DNA of 64,000 bases from contig JHVP01000013.1 of NCBI GenBank assembly GCA_000620205.1, forward strand, positions 1 through 64,000, read 5' to 3'. Source of the stretch: Geodermatophilaceae bacterium URHA0031. GTDB taxonomy: Bacteria > Actinomycetota > Actinomycetes > Mycobacteriales > Geodermatophilaceae. A program made the translations under genes and the position numbers. The notes below the pieces were generated by a model, which saw only the letters and a program-made list of their open reading frames with translations, searched no databases and was not told where the DNA came from. How positions within the stretch are numbered: position 1 is the stretch's first letter; the number at the start of each line of letters is the position of its first letter. Shown here piece by piece: positions 7,764-16,408 of this stretch.

Positions 7764-9152
7764 TCACCTCGGACGGACCGGCCGGATGACGGCGACCAGC
7801 AGCGCGCCGAGCAGCGTGACCACCGCGCCACCGAGCGCGGCCCGGTCCCAGCCGGCGAGCAGCCCCTCCGACGTCCCGGCGGGTGAGCCGGCGCCGACGA
7901 CGAGCACGACGAGGGTCACGCCGATGGCGGCGCCGAGGTAGCGGGCGGTGTTGTTGGCCCCGCTGCCCATGCCCGCCCGGGCCGGGGGCACGTGCGCCAC
8001 GGCCTCGCGGCCGAGCGCGGCGTTGGCCGCGCCGTAGCCGACCCCGAGGACGACCAGCCCCGGCAGCAGCCGGGCCCCGGAGGCGTCCGCCCCGAGGACG
8101 GCGTAGCCCGCGAGACCGACCGCGCACACGGTCAGCGCCAGGGCCAGCAGCACCCGGCCGTCGAGGCCGGGCAGGAACCGGACGCCCAGCGCGGTGGCCG
8201 TGCTGACCGCCGACCAGACGAGCACCAGCAGGGTGGCGCTGAGCAGGCTCTCGCCCAGCCCCCGCTGCAGCACGGTCGGCACGTAGGAGCTCAGCCCCAC
8301 CACCGTCGCGCCGGTGACGAAGGCGCCCACGGTCGCGGCCAGGAAGCCGGGGATGCGGAACAGCCGCAGGTCGATCATCGGCGCGGCCTGGCGCAGCTCG
8401 GCCGGGACGAACGCCGCCAGCAGCAGCCCCCCGAGGGCCAGCAGGACGACGACCGGCAGCTGGCCCCAGCCGGTGCGGGACTGCACCAGCCCGGCCAGCA
8501 GCGCGCTGATCCCGCCGGCGAGCAGCACGATCCCGGCGACGTCCACCCGCCGGTCGGCGTTCCCGCCGGACTCGGCCAGCGTCCAGCGGGCGACCGCGGC
8601 CAGCACCAGGGCCGCCGCTGCGGTGGCCCAGTAGGTCGTCCGCCAGCCCTGCCCGTGGTCGAGCGCGACGGTGACCAGGCCGCCCAGCCCGGTGCCCGCG
8701 CCGACGCTCGCGCCCCAGACGGCGGCCGCGCGGGACCGGGCCGGGCCGGGCGGGAAGGCGTGGCCGATCAGCCCCAGCGCGCAGGCGAGCACGGCGGCAC
8801 CGCCGACACCCTGCAGCAGCCGGCCGGTGATGAACACCGCGGGCGAGGGCGCTGAGGCCACGACCACCGCTCCGGCGCCGAGCACGCCCAGACCCCCGGC
8901 GAACACCCGCCGCCTGCCGAGGTCGTCGGCGAGCACGCCCGCGGTGAGCAGCGCGGCGGCCAGGCCGACGCTCATCGCGCTGAGCAGCCAGGCCTGCGCG
9001 CCCGGGCCGGCGGCCAGGTCGACCGACGTCCGGACCCCGGTCGCCAGCGGCGTGACGAAGGTGACCAGCACGAGGAGCGTGGCCAGCGAGGCCATCAGCA
9101 GGGTGCGGGCCTGCTCGGAGGTGGCCCGGACCGGGGCCTCGACGGCCGTCAC
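7764..9152 (-). CDS. MFS transporter (DHA2-like drug/metabolite exporter)
   Basis: 462 residues, with about 12-14 hydrophobic segments spread over the whole length. The motif ADDLGRRRVF between the second and third helices is the MFS motif A (DxxGRR), and GRLLQGVGGA resembles the proton antiporter motif. The start is GTG at 9152, overlapping the thiolase stop by four bases (GTGA), so it is translationally coupled to the thiolase gene upstream. Only the last 20 bases before glycerate kinase separate it from that gene. The substrate is unknown; coupling to a thiolase suggests either export of a fatty or aromatic acid or plain co-expression. Confidence 0.9.
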   Translation of the reverse strand: MTAVEAPVRATSEQARTLLMASLATLLVLVTFVTPLATGVRTSVDLAAGPGAQAWLLSAMSVGLAAALLTAGVLADDLGRRRVFAGGLGVLGAGAVVVASAPSPAVFITGRLLQGVGGAAVLACALGLIGHAFPPGPARSRAAAVWGASVGAGTGLGGLVTVALDHGQGWRTTYWATAAAALVLAAVARWTLAESGGNADRRVDVAGIVLLAGGISALLAGLVQSRTGWGQLPVVVLLALGGLLLAAFVPAELRQAAPMIDLRLFRIPGFLAATVGAFVTGATVVGLSSYVPTVLQRGLGESLLSATLLVLVWSAVSTATALGVRFLPGLDGRVLLALALTVCAVGLAGYAVLGADASGARLLPGLVVLGVGYGAANAALGREAVAHVPPARAGMGSGANNTARYLGAAIGVTLVVLVVGAGSPAGTSEGLLAGWDRAALGGAVVTLLGALLVAVIRPVRPR

Positions 9153-10348
9153 GCGAGGCGCTCGAGCACGGTCGCGTTGGCCATGCCGCCGCCTTCGCAC
9201 ATCGTCTGCAGCGCGTAGCGCGCACCGCGCTCGGCCATCGCGTCGACCAGCGTGGTCATCAGCCGGGCGCCGCTGGCGCCGAGCGGGTGGCCCAGCGCGA
9301 TCGCGCCGCCGTGCACGTTGGTGCGGGCCGGGTCGGCGCCGGTCTCGGCCAGCCAGGCGAGCACGACCGAGGCGAAGGCCTCGTTGACCTCGAACAGGTC
9401 GATGTCGGCGAGCTCGAGCCCGGCCCGCTGCAGCACCTTCGCGGTCGCCGGGACGATGCCGGTGAGCATGAGCAGCGGGTCGTCGCCGGTGACGGCGAAG
9501 GAGTGCAGCCGCGCCCTGGGGGTGAGGCCGAGCTCGCGGGCCTTCTCGCTCGTGGTGATCAGCAGCGCCGCGCTGCCGTCGTTGACCGGGCTGCTGTTGC
9601 CGGCGGTGACCTTCCAGTCCAGGTCGGGGAAGCGGTCGGCCTGGGGCAGCTGGGCGAAGGCCGGCCGCAGCCCGGCGAGCACCTCGGCGGTGGTCCCCGG
9701 GCGGACCGACTCGTCGCGGTCGACGAGGGTGACGCTGCCGTCGTCCGCGCGGACCTTGACCGGGGCCAGCTGGCGGTCGAAGAGCCCGTCGGCGGCAGCG
9801 GCCGCGGCGCGGGCGTGGCTGCGGACGGCGAACTCGTCGAGCCGCTCCCGGGACAGCCCCCACCGGTCGGCGATCAGCTCGGCGCTGATGCCCTGCGGCA
9901 CCATGCCCTCGGGGTAGCGGGCGCGGAAGTCGCTGCCCTTGGTGTCGTCGTCGGCGGTGAAGGCCGACCACATCGGCACCCGGCTCATCGACTCCACGCC
10001 GCACGCGACGACGACGTCGTAGGCGCCGGCGATCACGCCCTGGGCGGCGAAGTGCACGGCCTGCTGGCTGCTGCCGCACTGCCGGTCGACGGTGGTGGCC
10101 GGCACCGACTCGGGGAACCCGGCGGCGAGGACGGCGCTGCGGGTGGTGTTCTGCGCCTGCTCGGCGACCTGGGAGACGGTGCCACCGATGACGTCGTCGA
10201 CCAGCCCCGGGTCGATGCCGGTGCGCTCGACGAGCGTGCGCAGCGAGTGGGCGAGCAGGTCGACGGGGTGCACGGCGGACAGCGCGCCCCCGGGCTTGCC
10301 CTTCCCCACCGGTGTCCGGACGGCTTCGACGATCACGGCATCTCGCAT
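9149..10348 (-). CDS. fadA: acetyl-CoA C-acyltransferase (thiolase)
   Basis: 399 residues, full length for thiolase. The nucleophilic Cys91 lies in the DRQCGSSQQA motif, the catalytic His in GGAIALGHPLGASGAR, and the second Cys in the C-terminal CEGGGMANATV motif. It cleaves 3-ketoacyl-CoA with CoA at the end of beta-oxidation (or condenses in reverse). The ATG at 10348 is preceded by AGGAG. It shares a short divergent control region with an HxlR regulator (10349-10420) and is coupled to the MFS gene downstream. The degradative versus acetoacetyl-CoA type cannot be settled by eye. Confidence 0.95.
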   Translation of the reverse strand: MRDAVIVEAVRTPVGKGKPGGALSAVHPVDLLAHSLRTLVERTGIDPGLVDDVIGGTVSQVAEQAQNTTRSAVLAAGFPESVPATTVDRQCGSSQQAVHFAAQGVIAGAYDVVVACGVESMSRVPMWSAFTADDDTKGSDFRARYPEGMVPQGISAELIADRWGLSRERLDEFAVRSHARAAAAAADGLFDRQLAPVKVRADDGSVTLVDRDESVRPGTTAEVLAGLRPAFAQLPQADRFPDLDWKVTAGNSSPVNDGSAALLITTSEKARELGLTPRARLHSFAVTGDDPLLMLTGIVPATAKVLQRAGLELADIDLFEVNEAFASVVLAWLAETGADPARTNVHGGAIALGHPLGASGARLMTTLVDAMAERGARYALQTMCEGGGMANATVLERLA

Positions 10349-10381
10349 GGGGCTCTCCTGACTCGCGTCTCGGTCCGATTT

Positions 10382-10431
10382 CCAAACTGAAGTTGGCAGA
10401 CGTTAGCGCTCGTCGGTTTGATGTGCAAACC
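10382..10431. promoter_or_regulatory. putative HxlR operator in the thiolase/HxlR divergent region
   Basis: The 17-bp element GGTTTGATGTGCAAACC (10415-10431) is a perfect GGTTTG-N5-CAAACC inverted repeat and overlaps the first codons of the HxlR reading frame. A second, imperfect element CCAAACTGAAGTTGG lies at 10382-10396, nearer the thiolase start. Both contain the same CAAAC/GTTTG half. Dyad sites of this shape between an HxlR gene and its divergent target are typical of local autoregulation; binding is inferred. Confidence 0.5.
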
Positions 10432-10882
10432 TGTTGCCGTGACACTCGTGTCGGAGCTGCCCGGACGCTTCTGCTCGATCGCCGCTGCCCTGGAGGTGGT
10501 GGGCGATCGCTGGTCGCTGCTCGCCGTCCGCGAGGTCTCGCTCGGCCAGCACCGGTTCGGCGAGATCCTCGAGGGCACCGGCGCGCCCCGCGACCGGCTG
10601 TCGGCGCGGCTCAAGGCGCTGGTCGAGGCCGGGGTGCTGGAGCGGCGGCAGTACTCCGACGCCCCGCCGCGGTGGGACTACCACCTCACCCGGGCCGGCA
10701 AGGACCTCGTGCCGGTGCTCCGCTCGCTCATGGCGTGGGGCGACCGCTGGGCCGTCGAGGCCCCGCCGGTGACGCTGCTGCACCACGACCACGAACTGCA
10801 GCCGACCACCGTCTGCGGCACGTGCGGTGAGAAGGTCCACGGCTCCGATGTGCACCGCCGCTCGAACACCCCCACCGCCTGA
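10421..10882 (+). CDS. HxlR family winged-helix transcriptional regulator
   Basis: About 153 residues from an ATG at 10421 (TTG at 10418 and GTGs at 10439 and 10448 are alternatives; none has a good ribosome binding site). The core matches the HxlR family: a Cys in GRFCSIAAALEVVGDRWS, the recognition region RFGEILEGTGAPRDRLSARLKAL, and the wing YHLTRAGKDLVPVL. The C-terminus adds a CGTCGEKV CxxC pair that may bind metal. The family senses aldehydes, quinones or redox stress and usually controls the divergent neighbour, here the thiolase-MFS pair. The perfect dyad overlapping the start suggests autoregulation and favours a downstream GTG as the true start. Confidence 0.9.
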   Translation: MCKPVAVTLVSELPGRFCSIAAALEVVGDRWSLLAVREVSLGQHRFGEILEGTGAPRDRLSARLKALVEAGVLERRQYSDAPPRWDYHLTRAGKDLVPVLRSLMAWGDRWAVEAPPVTLLHHDHELQPTTVCGTCGEKVHGSDVHRRSNTPTA

Positions 10883-10906
10883 CGTCCCGCAGCCGTGGCC
10901 GGCGGC

Positions 10907-11521
10907 TCAGGAGTCCGGGTCGAGTCCCGAGCGGCCCACTCCGGGGGGCCTCGCGCGGGGCACCATGGCACCTGCACGCCAGGCCCGGGCCCGGGCCAGG
11001 ATGTCGGAGATGACCTCGGTCTTGGCGTCGGCGTAGTCGTTCACGTCGTTCCACTGCTGCCTGGCCAGCATCCGCTTCGTCGCCGCGTAGAGCTCGCGGT
11101 CCTCCGCGTCCACGCGCAGCCAGTCCCGCAGGTCGAGGTGGTCCCGCACCTCCGGTCGGCCCGGCTCGTACACGTGCACGTGCACGTCGCGGGCAGGCGT
11201 CCGCACCATCCGGTGCGCCGGCTCGCGCACCCGGAGCGGGAAGCCCGCGGACTCGAGCGCGGGTAGGTACGCCGCCTCGTTGCTGACCTCGGCGACGGTG
11301 AGCAGCACGTCGACGATCGGCTTGGCCGCCAGACCCGGCACGGAGGTGGACCCGATGTGCTCGACGCCCACCACGTCCTCGGTCACGGCTCGGCGGAGGC
11401 GCTCGGCGACCTCACGGAAGCGCAGGGGCCAGCGTTCGTCGTAGTCCACCACCGAGACGACGGCGCGCTCGCGACCGCCGATCAACACCTCGTCCAGGTG
11501 TGCCTCGCGCTCCGCATCCAC
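10907..11521 (-). CDS. GrpB family (UPF0157) nucleotidyltransferase-like protein
   Basis: 204 residues from a GTG at 11521. The family signature is clear: VVDYDERWPLRFREV near the start, then VEHIGSTSVPGLAAKPIVDVL, whose GSTSVPG and D-x-D like residues are those of the nucleotidyltransferase fold, and the helical C-terminal region with YADAKTEVI. The biochemical function of GrpB proteins is not settled; some are linked to dephospho-CoA kinase fusions. It stands alone between HxlR (convergent) and NDH-2 (same strand). Confidence 0.85.
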   Translation of the reverse strand: MDAEREAHLDEVLIGGRERAVVSVVDYDERWPLRFREVAERLRRAVTEDVVGVEHIGSTSVPGLAAKPIVDVLLTVAEVSNEAAYLPALESAGFPLRVREPAHRMVRTPARDVHVHVYEPGRPEVRDHLDLRDWLRVDAEDRELYAATKRMLARQQWNDVNDYADAKTEVISDILARARAWRAGAMVPRARPPGVGRSGLDPDS

Positions 11522-11584
11522 CGCTCGAGCGTCCCACCGCAGGTCGGGAGCTCAGCTCGCCGAGTTCTGGACGGGACGTGACGG

Positions 11585-12952
11585 TCAGCGCGGCGGTGAC
11601 CCGTACAGGCCGGTGCCCTGCGCCGCGGCGAGCTGGGCGTCCTCGGGGCGGACGACGCCGAGCTGGGTGCTCTCCGGCGGCAGCACCGCCTGCCACAGCC
11701 AGTCGGCGGCCACCCGCACCCGGTTGGCCATCGAGGGCAGCGCGTACAGGTGGTAGGCCCGGGTGACGAACTTCGCCGGCGGGCCGGTCAGCGCGACACC
11801 CAGCGGCTTCGCGACGGCGTCCCACCCGCCCAGGTCGGCCACCAGCCCCAGGTCCTTGTGCCGGTAGGGCCGCGCGGCGCCCACGCCGAGGCTGGCCGCG
11901 ATGTTGCGGCCCAGCGCGGTGCCCTGCCGCTGACCGTGCTGCGCGGTCGGCGGGGTGTCCGGTGGGGTCGCCGCCGGCAGCGCTGCCGCCAGGTCCGGGA
12001 CGGCGGCGGCGTCACCGCCCGCCCAGACGTCCGGCACGCCGGGCACGGCCATCTCCGCGTCGACCACCAGCCGGCCCCGCCGGGTCGGCAGCCCCAGGCT
12101 CGCGACGAGGGGGTTGGCCGCCACCCCCGCGCCCCAGACGAGCGTGCGGGTCGCGACGACCGTGCCGTCGGTGAGCGCGACGCTCCGGTCGTTCGCGGCC
12201 TTCACGGTGACCCCCAGCCGGACGTCGATGCCCCGCTCGCGCAGCAGGTCCAGCGCGTGCCGGCCCAGCTCCGGGCCCAGCTCGGGCAGCACCGTCTCGG
12301 CGAGGTCGATCAGGATCCAGCGCACGTCCTCGGCGCCGGTCCGGCTCCACCGGCTCTCGATGGTGCGCAGCCACCGCTGGGTCTGGGCGACGAACTCGGT
12401 GCCGGTGTACCCGGCGCCCACCGCGACCACGGTGAGCATCTCCCGGCGGCACGCCCGCCCCTCGTCGGTGTCCGGCTCGGCGTCCGCGGTGTCCAGCAGC
12501 TGCAGCAGGTGGTCGCGGATGTACACCGCCTCGACCAGCGTCTTCAGGCCGCGGGCGTGCTCGGCGACGCCCGGGATGTCGAACTGCCGGGTCACCGACC
12601 CCGGCGCCAGCAGGAGCCGGTCGTAGGACTCGCGCCAGCTGTCGCCGTGCCCACCGGGGGCGGTCACCGGGGTGACGGTCACCGACCGGCCACCCAGGTC
12701 GACCGCGTTGACGTGGCCCAGCAGCAGCCGCACCCGGGGCAGCGCGCGGCGCAGCGAGACGGCGATGTGCCGGGCCTCGATGACGCCGGTCGCCACCTCG
12801 GGCAGCAGCGGGCTGTAGAGCAGGTAGTCGGTGGGGTTCACCAGCACCAGCTCGGCCTGCTCGGGCGCCAGGTGCTTCTGCAGGTACCGCAGCGCGTAGA
12901 AGCCGGCGAACCCGCCACCGACGACGACGACCCGGGGAGTGCTGTCAGCCAT
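11585..12952 (-). CDS. ndh: type II NADH dehydrogenase (NDH-2), FAD-dependent
   Basis: About 455 residues from the ATG at 12952; a GTG six codons upstream (12970) also fits. The N-terminus carries the FAD dinucleotide fold (VVVVGGGFAGFYALRYL), followed by NPTDYLLYSPLLPEVATG, typical of NDH-2, and a second NAD-binding fold around VVAVGAGYTGTEFV; the late VWAGGDAAAVPD motif contacts FAD. It oxidises NADH and passes electrons to the quinone pool without pumping protons, bound to the membrane by C-terminal amphipathic helices. It sits 37 bp after the efeB gene end on the same strand and could be read through from the iron operon. Confidence 0.92.
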   Translation of the reverse strand: MADSTPRVVVVGGGFAGFYALRYLQKHLAPEQAELVLVNPTDYLLYSPLLPEVATGVIEARHIAVSLRRALPRVRLLLGHVNAVDLGGRSVTVTPVTAPGGHGDSWRESYDRLLLAPGSVTRQFDIPGVAEHARGLKTLVEAVYIRDHLLQLLDTADAEPDTDEGRACRREMLTVVAVGAGYTGTEFVAQTQRWLRTIESRWSRTGAEDVRWILIDLAETVLPELGPELGRHALDLLRERGIDVRLGVTVKAANDRSVALTDGTVVATRTLVWGAGVAANPLVASLGLPTRRGRLVVDAEMAVPGVPDVWAGGDAAAVPDLAAALPAATPPDTPPTAQHGQRQGTALGRNIAASLGVGAARPYRHKDLGLVADLGGWDAVAKPLGVALTGPPAKFVTRAYHLYALPSMANRVRVAADWLWQAVLPPESTQLGVVRPEDAQLAAAQGTGLYGSPPR

Positions 12953-12989
12953 GGGGAGCAGCCTGGCCACCCCGGGCCCCGCCGTCCAG

Positions 12990-14267
12990 TCAGCTGAACA
13001 GCGCGCGGCCCCACCAGTCGTCGTCCGAGGTGATCCCGGGCGGGCAGGCGAAGACCGCCGAGGACGTGTGCTGGATGTACTCGTTCATCGCGTCCATCCG
13101 CAGGTTCTTCTGCACCTGCACGAACCCGGTCCCCGGGTCGCGCTGGTAGGCGATGAAGAACAGCCCGGCGTCCAGCCGCCCCAGGCCGTCGGATCCGTCG
13201 ACGAAGCTGTACCCGCGCCGCAGGATCGCCGTCCCGGAGTTCGACGGGTGGGCCAGGAAGACGTGCGAGGTCTCCGGGACGGCGAACTCGCCGTCGACCT
13301 GCTTGGTGAAGTCGACCGGGTCGAACTCGCCGTGCTGCCCCAGCGGCGCGCCGGCCTTCTTGGTGCGGCCGATCGTCGCCTCCTGCTCGGCGAGCGTGGC
13401 GGTGTCCCAGGGCTCGATCCGCATCCGGATCCTGCGGGTCACGACGTAGGAACCACCGGCCAGCCAGTCCGCCCCCGGGTCGCCGTCGGCCACCCAGACG
13501 AACTGGTCCAGCGCCTTCGGCGCCTCGGCCTTGAGGTTGTCGGTGCCGTCCTTGAAGCCGAAGAGGTTGCGCGGGGTGGCCTGCGCGCTGGAGGTGGACG
13601 ACGTCCGGCCGAAGCCCAGCTGGGACCAGCGGACGCTGACCACGCCGGCGCCGAGCCGGACCAGGTTGCGCACGGCGTGCACCGCGACCTGCGGGTCGTT
13701 GGCGCAGGCCTGCACGCACAGGTCGCCGCCGCTGATCGCCGGGTCGATCGCGTCGCCGGGGAAGCCGGGCAGCTCGGCCAGCGGCTCGGGACGGCGGGCG
13801 GCCAGGCCGAACCGGTCGACACCGTCGGCGGTCTCGAACAGCGTCGGGCCGAAGCCGACGGTCAGGGTCAGGCCGCTGGCCGGCAGCCCGAGCGCCTCCC
13901 CGGTGTCGTCCGGGACGTCGTACTGCCCGCCCTCGACCGCGCCGACCTCGCCGGCGTCCTGCCCCGCGGTCATCCGGCGGGCGGCCGCGGTCCAGGCCCG
14001 GAGCATCTCCACGAGCTCGGCGCGGTCGTCGGTGGTGACGTCGAAGGCGACGAAGTGCAGCCGGTCCTGCGCCGGGGTGACGATCCCGGCCTGGTGCGCT
14101 CCGCTGAACGGGACGGCGTCGGTGGCCGCCGCCGCAGCGGTGGGGGTCGTCTCCTCCGCGGTGGCGCGCCCGATCACCCCGCCGGTGGCACCGGCGGCGA
14201 GGACGCCGGCGGTACCGGCCCCGGCGAGGCCGAAGAAACGGCGCCGCGACAGACCGTTGCTGCTCAT
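12990..14267 (-). CDS. efeB: DyP-type heme peroxidase/deferrochelatase EfeB, Tat-exported
   Basis: 425 residues. The N-terminus NGLSRRRFFGLAG is a twin-arginine (Tat) signal followed by an Ala/Gly-rich core (about 15-38). The DyP signature GFKDGTDN (GxxDG) is present, and the proximal heme His is expected in the C-terminal half (NxGR-like region DGLGRLDAGLFFIAYQRDP). EfeB receives folded with heme and is exported through Tat; in the EfeUOB system it oxidises ferrous iron or strips iron from heme. It is the third gene of efeU-efeO-efeB, 13 bp after efeO. Confidence 0.95.
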   Translation of the reverse strand: MSSNGLSRRRFFGLAGAGTAGVLAAGATGGVIGRATAEETTPTAAAAATDAVPFSGAHQAGIVTPAQDRLHFVAFDVTTDDRAELVEMLRAWTAAARRMTAGQDAGEVGAVEGGQYDVPDDTGEALGLPASGLTLTVGFGPTLFETADGVDRFGLAARRPEPLAELPGFPGDAIDPAISGGDLCVQACANDPQVAVHAVRNLVRLGAGVVSVRWSQLGFGRTSSTSSAQATPRNLFGFKDGTDNLKAEAPKALDQFVWVADGDPGADWLAGGSYVVTRRIRMRIEPWDTATLAEQEATIGRTKKAGAPLGQHGEFDPVDFTKQVDGEFAVPETSHVFLAHPSNSGTAILRRGYSFVDGSDGLGRLDAGLFFIAYQRDPGTGFVQVQKNLRMDAMNEYIQHTSSAVFACPPGITSDDDWWGRALFS

Positions 14268-14280
14268 CTGGGTTCCGGAC

Positions 14281-15435
14281 TCACTTCCCCGCGACGACCG
14301 AGGCCACCTGGCTGACCGACTCGGTCAGGGCGGTGATGCTGTCACTCAGGCCGCGCAGCTGGTCATCGGTCAGCTGGTCGTAGGACTGCCAACCGTCGCC
14401 CGCCCGGTGCTGTTCCAGCTCCGCCTCGGTCGCGGCGAACCGGTCGTCGATCTCGCCGACCAGCTCCGGGTCGGCCTCCTCCAGGTACGGCCGCAGCGCC
14501 TGGACGGCGGCCTCCGAGCCCTCGAGGTTGGCGGCGAAGTCCCAGAGGTCGGTGTGCGAGTACCGGTCCTCCTCACCGGTGATCTTCCCGGTGGCGATCT
14601 CGTCGAGCAGGCCCTTGGCGCCGTTGGCCAGCTGCAGGGGCGACAGCTCCACGGCGTCGGACCGGGTGGCGATCTCCTGCACGTTGCCGAGCAGCTGGTC
14701 GGCGTAGGGCCCCATGTCCGAGACGTCGCCGGTCTCCCAGAGCGCCTGCTCGATCCGGTGGAAGCCGGTGAAGTCCTCGCCCTCGGCCTGGTCGCCCTCC
14801 CGGCCGTCGATGATCGGGTCGAGGTCGCCGAAGCTCTCCGCGACCGGCTCGATCCGCTCCCAGTAGGTGCGGGCCACCGGGAACAGCGCCTTGGCGCCCT
14901 CGACGTCACCGGCCTTGACCGCCTCGGTGAACGCGGTGGTCTGCTCGACCAGCGCGCCGGTCTGGCTCTGCACGTAGCGCTGGTAGTCGGTGCCGGCCTG
15001 GGCGAGCGTCGCGTCCTGGTCCAGCGTGGCCGCCTCGCCGGTGACGGTCAGCGCGGTGCGGATGCCGTCGCCGACCATGCCGGGCTTGCAGGCGGTCTCG
15101 TAGTCCCCGGCCGGCAGCTCGACCCGCAGCTCGCGCGCGACGCCGGGGGCGATGTTCTCGACCTCGCCCATCACCCGGTCGCCGTCGGCGTAGACGTAGA
15201 ACTCGGTGACCTTGCTGCCGGTGTTGGTCACGGTGAACTGGTGGACGCCGGCCTGCAGGTCGCTGCTGGCCACGTCGCAGGCGTCGTCGGTGGCGGCGAC
15301 CGCGATGTCGTCCGCGGCGGCGTCGGAGCTCGTGGACGACGCGTCACCACCGCCGCAGGCGGCCAGGGTGAGCGCGGTCAGCCCGGTGAGGCCGACGACG
15401 GACAGGCGCTCACGCACGGGCTTGGGCTTCTTCAT
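14281..15435 (-). CDS. efeO: EfeO: lipoprotein iron-binding imelysin (peptidase M75) with cupredoxin-like domain
   Basis: 384 residues. A lipoprotein signal ends in the lipobox LTLAAC (Cys about residue 27), so it is anchored outside the membrane. Residues ~45-145 form the cupredoxin-like Cup domain and the rest is the M75 imelysin domain with the metal motif HxxE in GFHRIEQALWE. The protein captures ferrous/ferric iron for the EfeU permease. The start overlaps the efeU 3' end by 26 bp, which suggests translational coupling. Length and architecture are normal for the family. Confidence 0.95.
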   Translation of the reverse strand: MKKPKPVRERLSVVGLTGLTALTLAACGGGDASSTSSDAAADDIAVAATDDACDVASSDLQAGVHQFTVTNTGSKVTEFYVYADGDRVMGEVENIAPGVARELRVELPAGDYETACKPGMVGDGIRTALTVTGEAATLDQDATLAQAGTDYQRYVQSQTGALVEQTTAFTEAVKAGDVEGAKALFPVARTYWERIEPVAESFGDLDPIIDGREGDQAEGEDFTGFHRIEQALWETGDVSDMGPYADQLLGNVQEIATRSDAVELSPLQLANGAKGLLDEIATGKITGEEDRYSHTDLWDFAANLEGSEAAVQALRPYLEEADPELVGEIDDRFAATEAELEQHRAGDGWQSYDQLTDDQLRGLSDSITALTESVSQVASVVAGK

Positions 15436-16306
15436 GCTGCGGGGTCTCCGAGACGATGTTGGGGGCGGGCTGCGAGGGAGTGCCGGCGGCCGGCTTCCTG
15501 CGGGCGGGCAGGAGGAACAGCACCAGCACCGGCACCAGGTAGACCAGCCAGGCGATGGTCTCCAGCACGCTGGGCTGGGGGGTGATGTTGAACAGACCGG
15601 CGGCCAGCGCGCCGTACCAGCTGGTGGGGTCCAGCCACCCGGTGGCGTCGAACGCGTGGTTGCTCAGCCCCGGGAGGACGCCGGCCTCCTGGAAGTCGTG
15701 CACCGCGTACTTGAAGATGCCGGCGGCGACCAGCACCAGCAGGGCGCCGCTGACCATGAAGAACCGGGAGAGGTTGATCCGGATCGCGCCGGCGTAGAGG
15801 CCGAAGCCCAGGACGACGGCGGTCACGATCCCCGCGGCGAGACCCAGCACCGGCGAGGCGGACGTGGCGCCCTGCGCGGAGGCGAAGAACAGCAGGGTGG
15901 TCTCCAGGCCCTCGCGGGCCACCGAGAGGAAGGCGATGCCGACCACCGCGCCCACGCCCAGGCCGATCGCACCGTCGAGCCGTCCGCGCAGCTCACCGGA
16001 GAGCTTGCGGGCGGTGCGGCGCATCCAGAACACCATCCAGGTGACCAGCGCGACCGCGACGGTGGAGGTGATGGCGTCGAACAGCTCCTGGCCGGGCCCG
16101 CCGAGCACCGTGGTGGACACGTAGCTCAGTCCCCAGCCGAAGCCGATCGACAGCGCCGCGGCGGCACCGACCCCGGCCCACACCGGCAGCAGGTGCTGGC
16201 GACGGCCGGTCTTGACCAGGTACGCGACCAGGACGCTGACGATGAGGACCATCTCCAGGCCCTCGCGCAGACCGATCAGATAGCTGGCAGCGAAGACCTG
16301 GCCCAC
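15410..16306 (-). CDS. efeU: EfeU: FTR1-family high-affinity iron permease
   Basis: 298 residues with about seven hydrophobic segments. The two REGLE iron-translocation motifs are present: GLREGLEMVLIV near residue 13 and REGLETTLLF near residue 135. The enzyme imports iron after oxidation, in the plasma membrane. It is the first gene of the efeUOB operon, 45 bp downstream of an iron-box-like palindrome (16351-16377), so iron-dependent repression by a DtxR/IdeR-type protein is likely. Confidence 0.95.
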   Translation of the reverse strand: MGQVFAASYLIGLREGLEMVLIVSVLVAYLVKTGRRQHLLPVWAGVGAAAALSIGFGWGLSYVSTTVLGGPGQELFDAITSTVAVALVTWMVFWMRRTARKLSGELRGRLDGAIGLGVGAVVGIAFLSVAREGLETTLLFFASAQGATSASPVLGLAAGIVTAVVLGFGLYAGAIRINLSRFFMVSGALLVLVAAGIFKYAVHDFQEAGVLPGLSNHAFDATGWLDPTSWYGALAAGLFNITPQPSVLETIAWLVYLVPVLVLFLLPARRKPAAGTPSQPAPNIVSETPQHEEAQARA

Positions 16307-16350
16307 GACTGCACCTCCGGACGACAGGGGAGATCCCTGCGTCCGATGAC

Positions 16351-16377
16351 GAAGGGCAGCCTCACCTTAGGTGAGGC
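16351..16377. promoter_or_regulatory. iron box (DtxR/IdeR/DmdR-like) upstream of efeU
   Basis: GCCTCACCTTAGGTGAGGC (16359-16377) is a perfect 19-bp palindrome. The overlapping 19-mer at 16351-16369 matches 15 of 19 positions of the IdeR consensus TWAGGTWAGSCTWACCTWA, and its right half resembles the Streptomyces DmdR box (GGCTCACCTAA). A second, weaker box overlaps on the other side, so two regulator dimers could bind here. It lies between efeU and the end of the acyl-CoA ligase gene. Confidence 0.65.
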
Positions 16378-16408
16378 CGCCCTCCGCCGTACACCGGGGT
16401 GCCGTGGA

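Noticed and set aside
11168-11190. CACGTGCACGTG-rich stretch resembling repeated E-box/parS
   Set aside because: It is inside the GrpB-like coding region (codons for HVHVYEPG) and lacks the parS arms.
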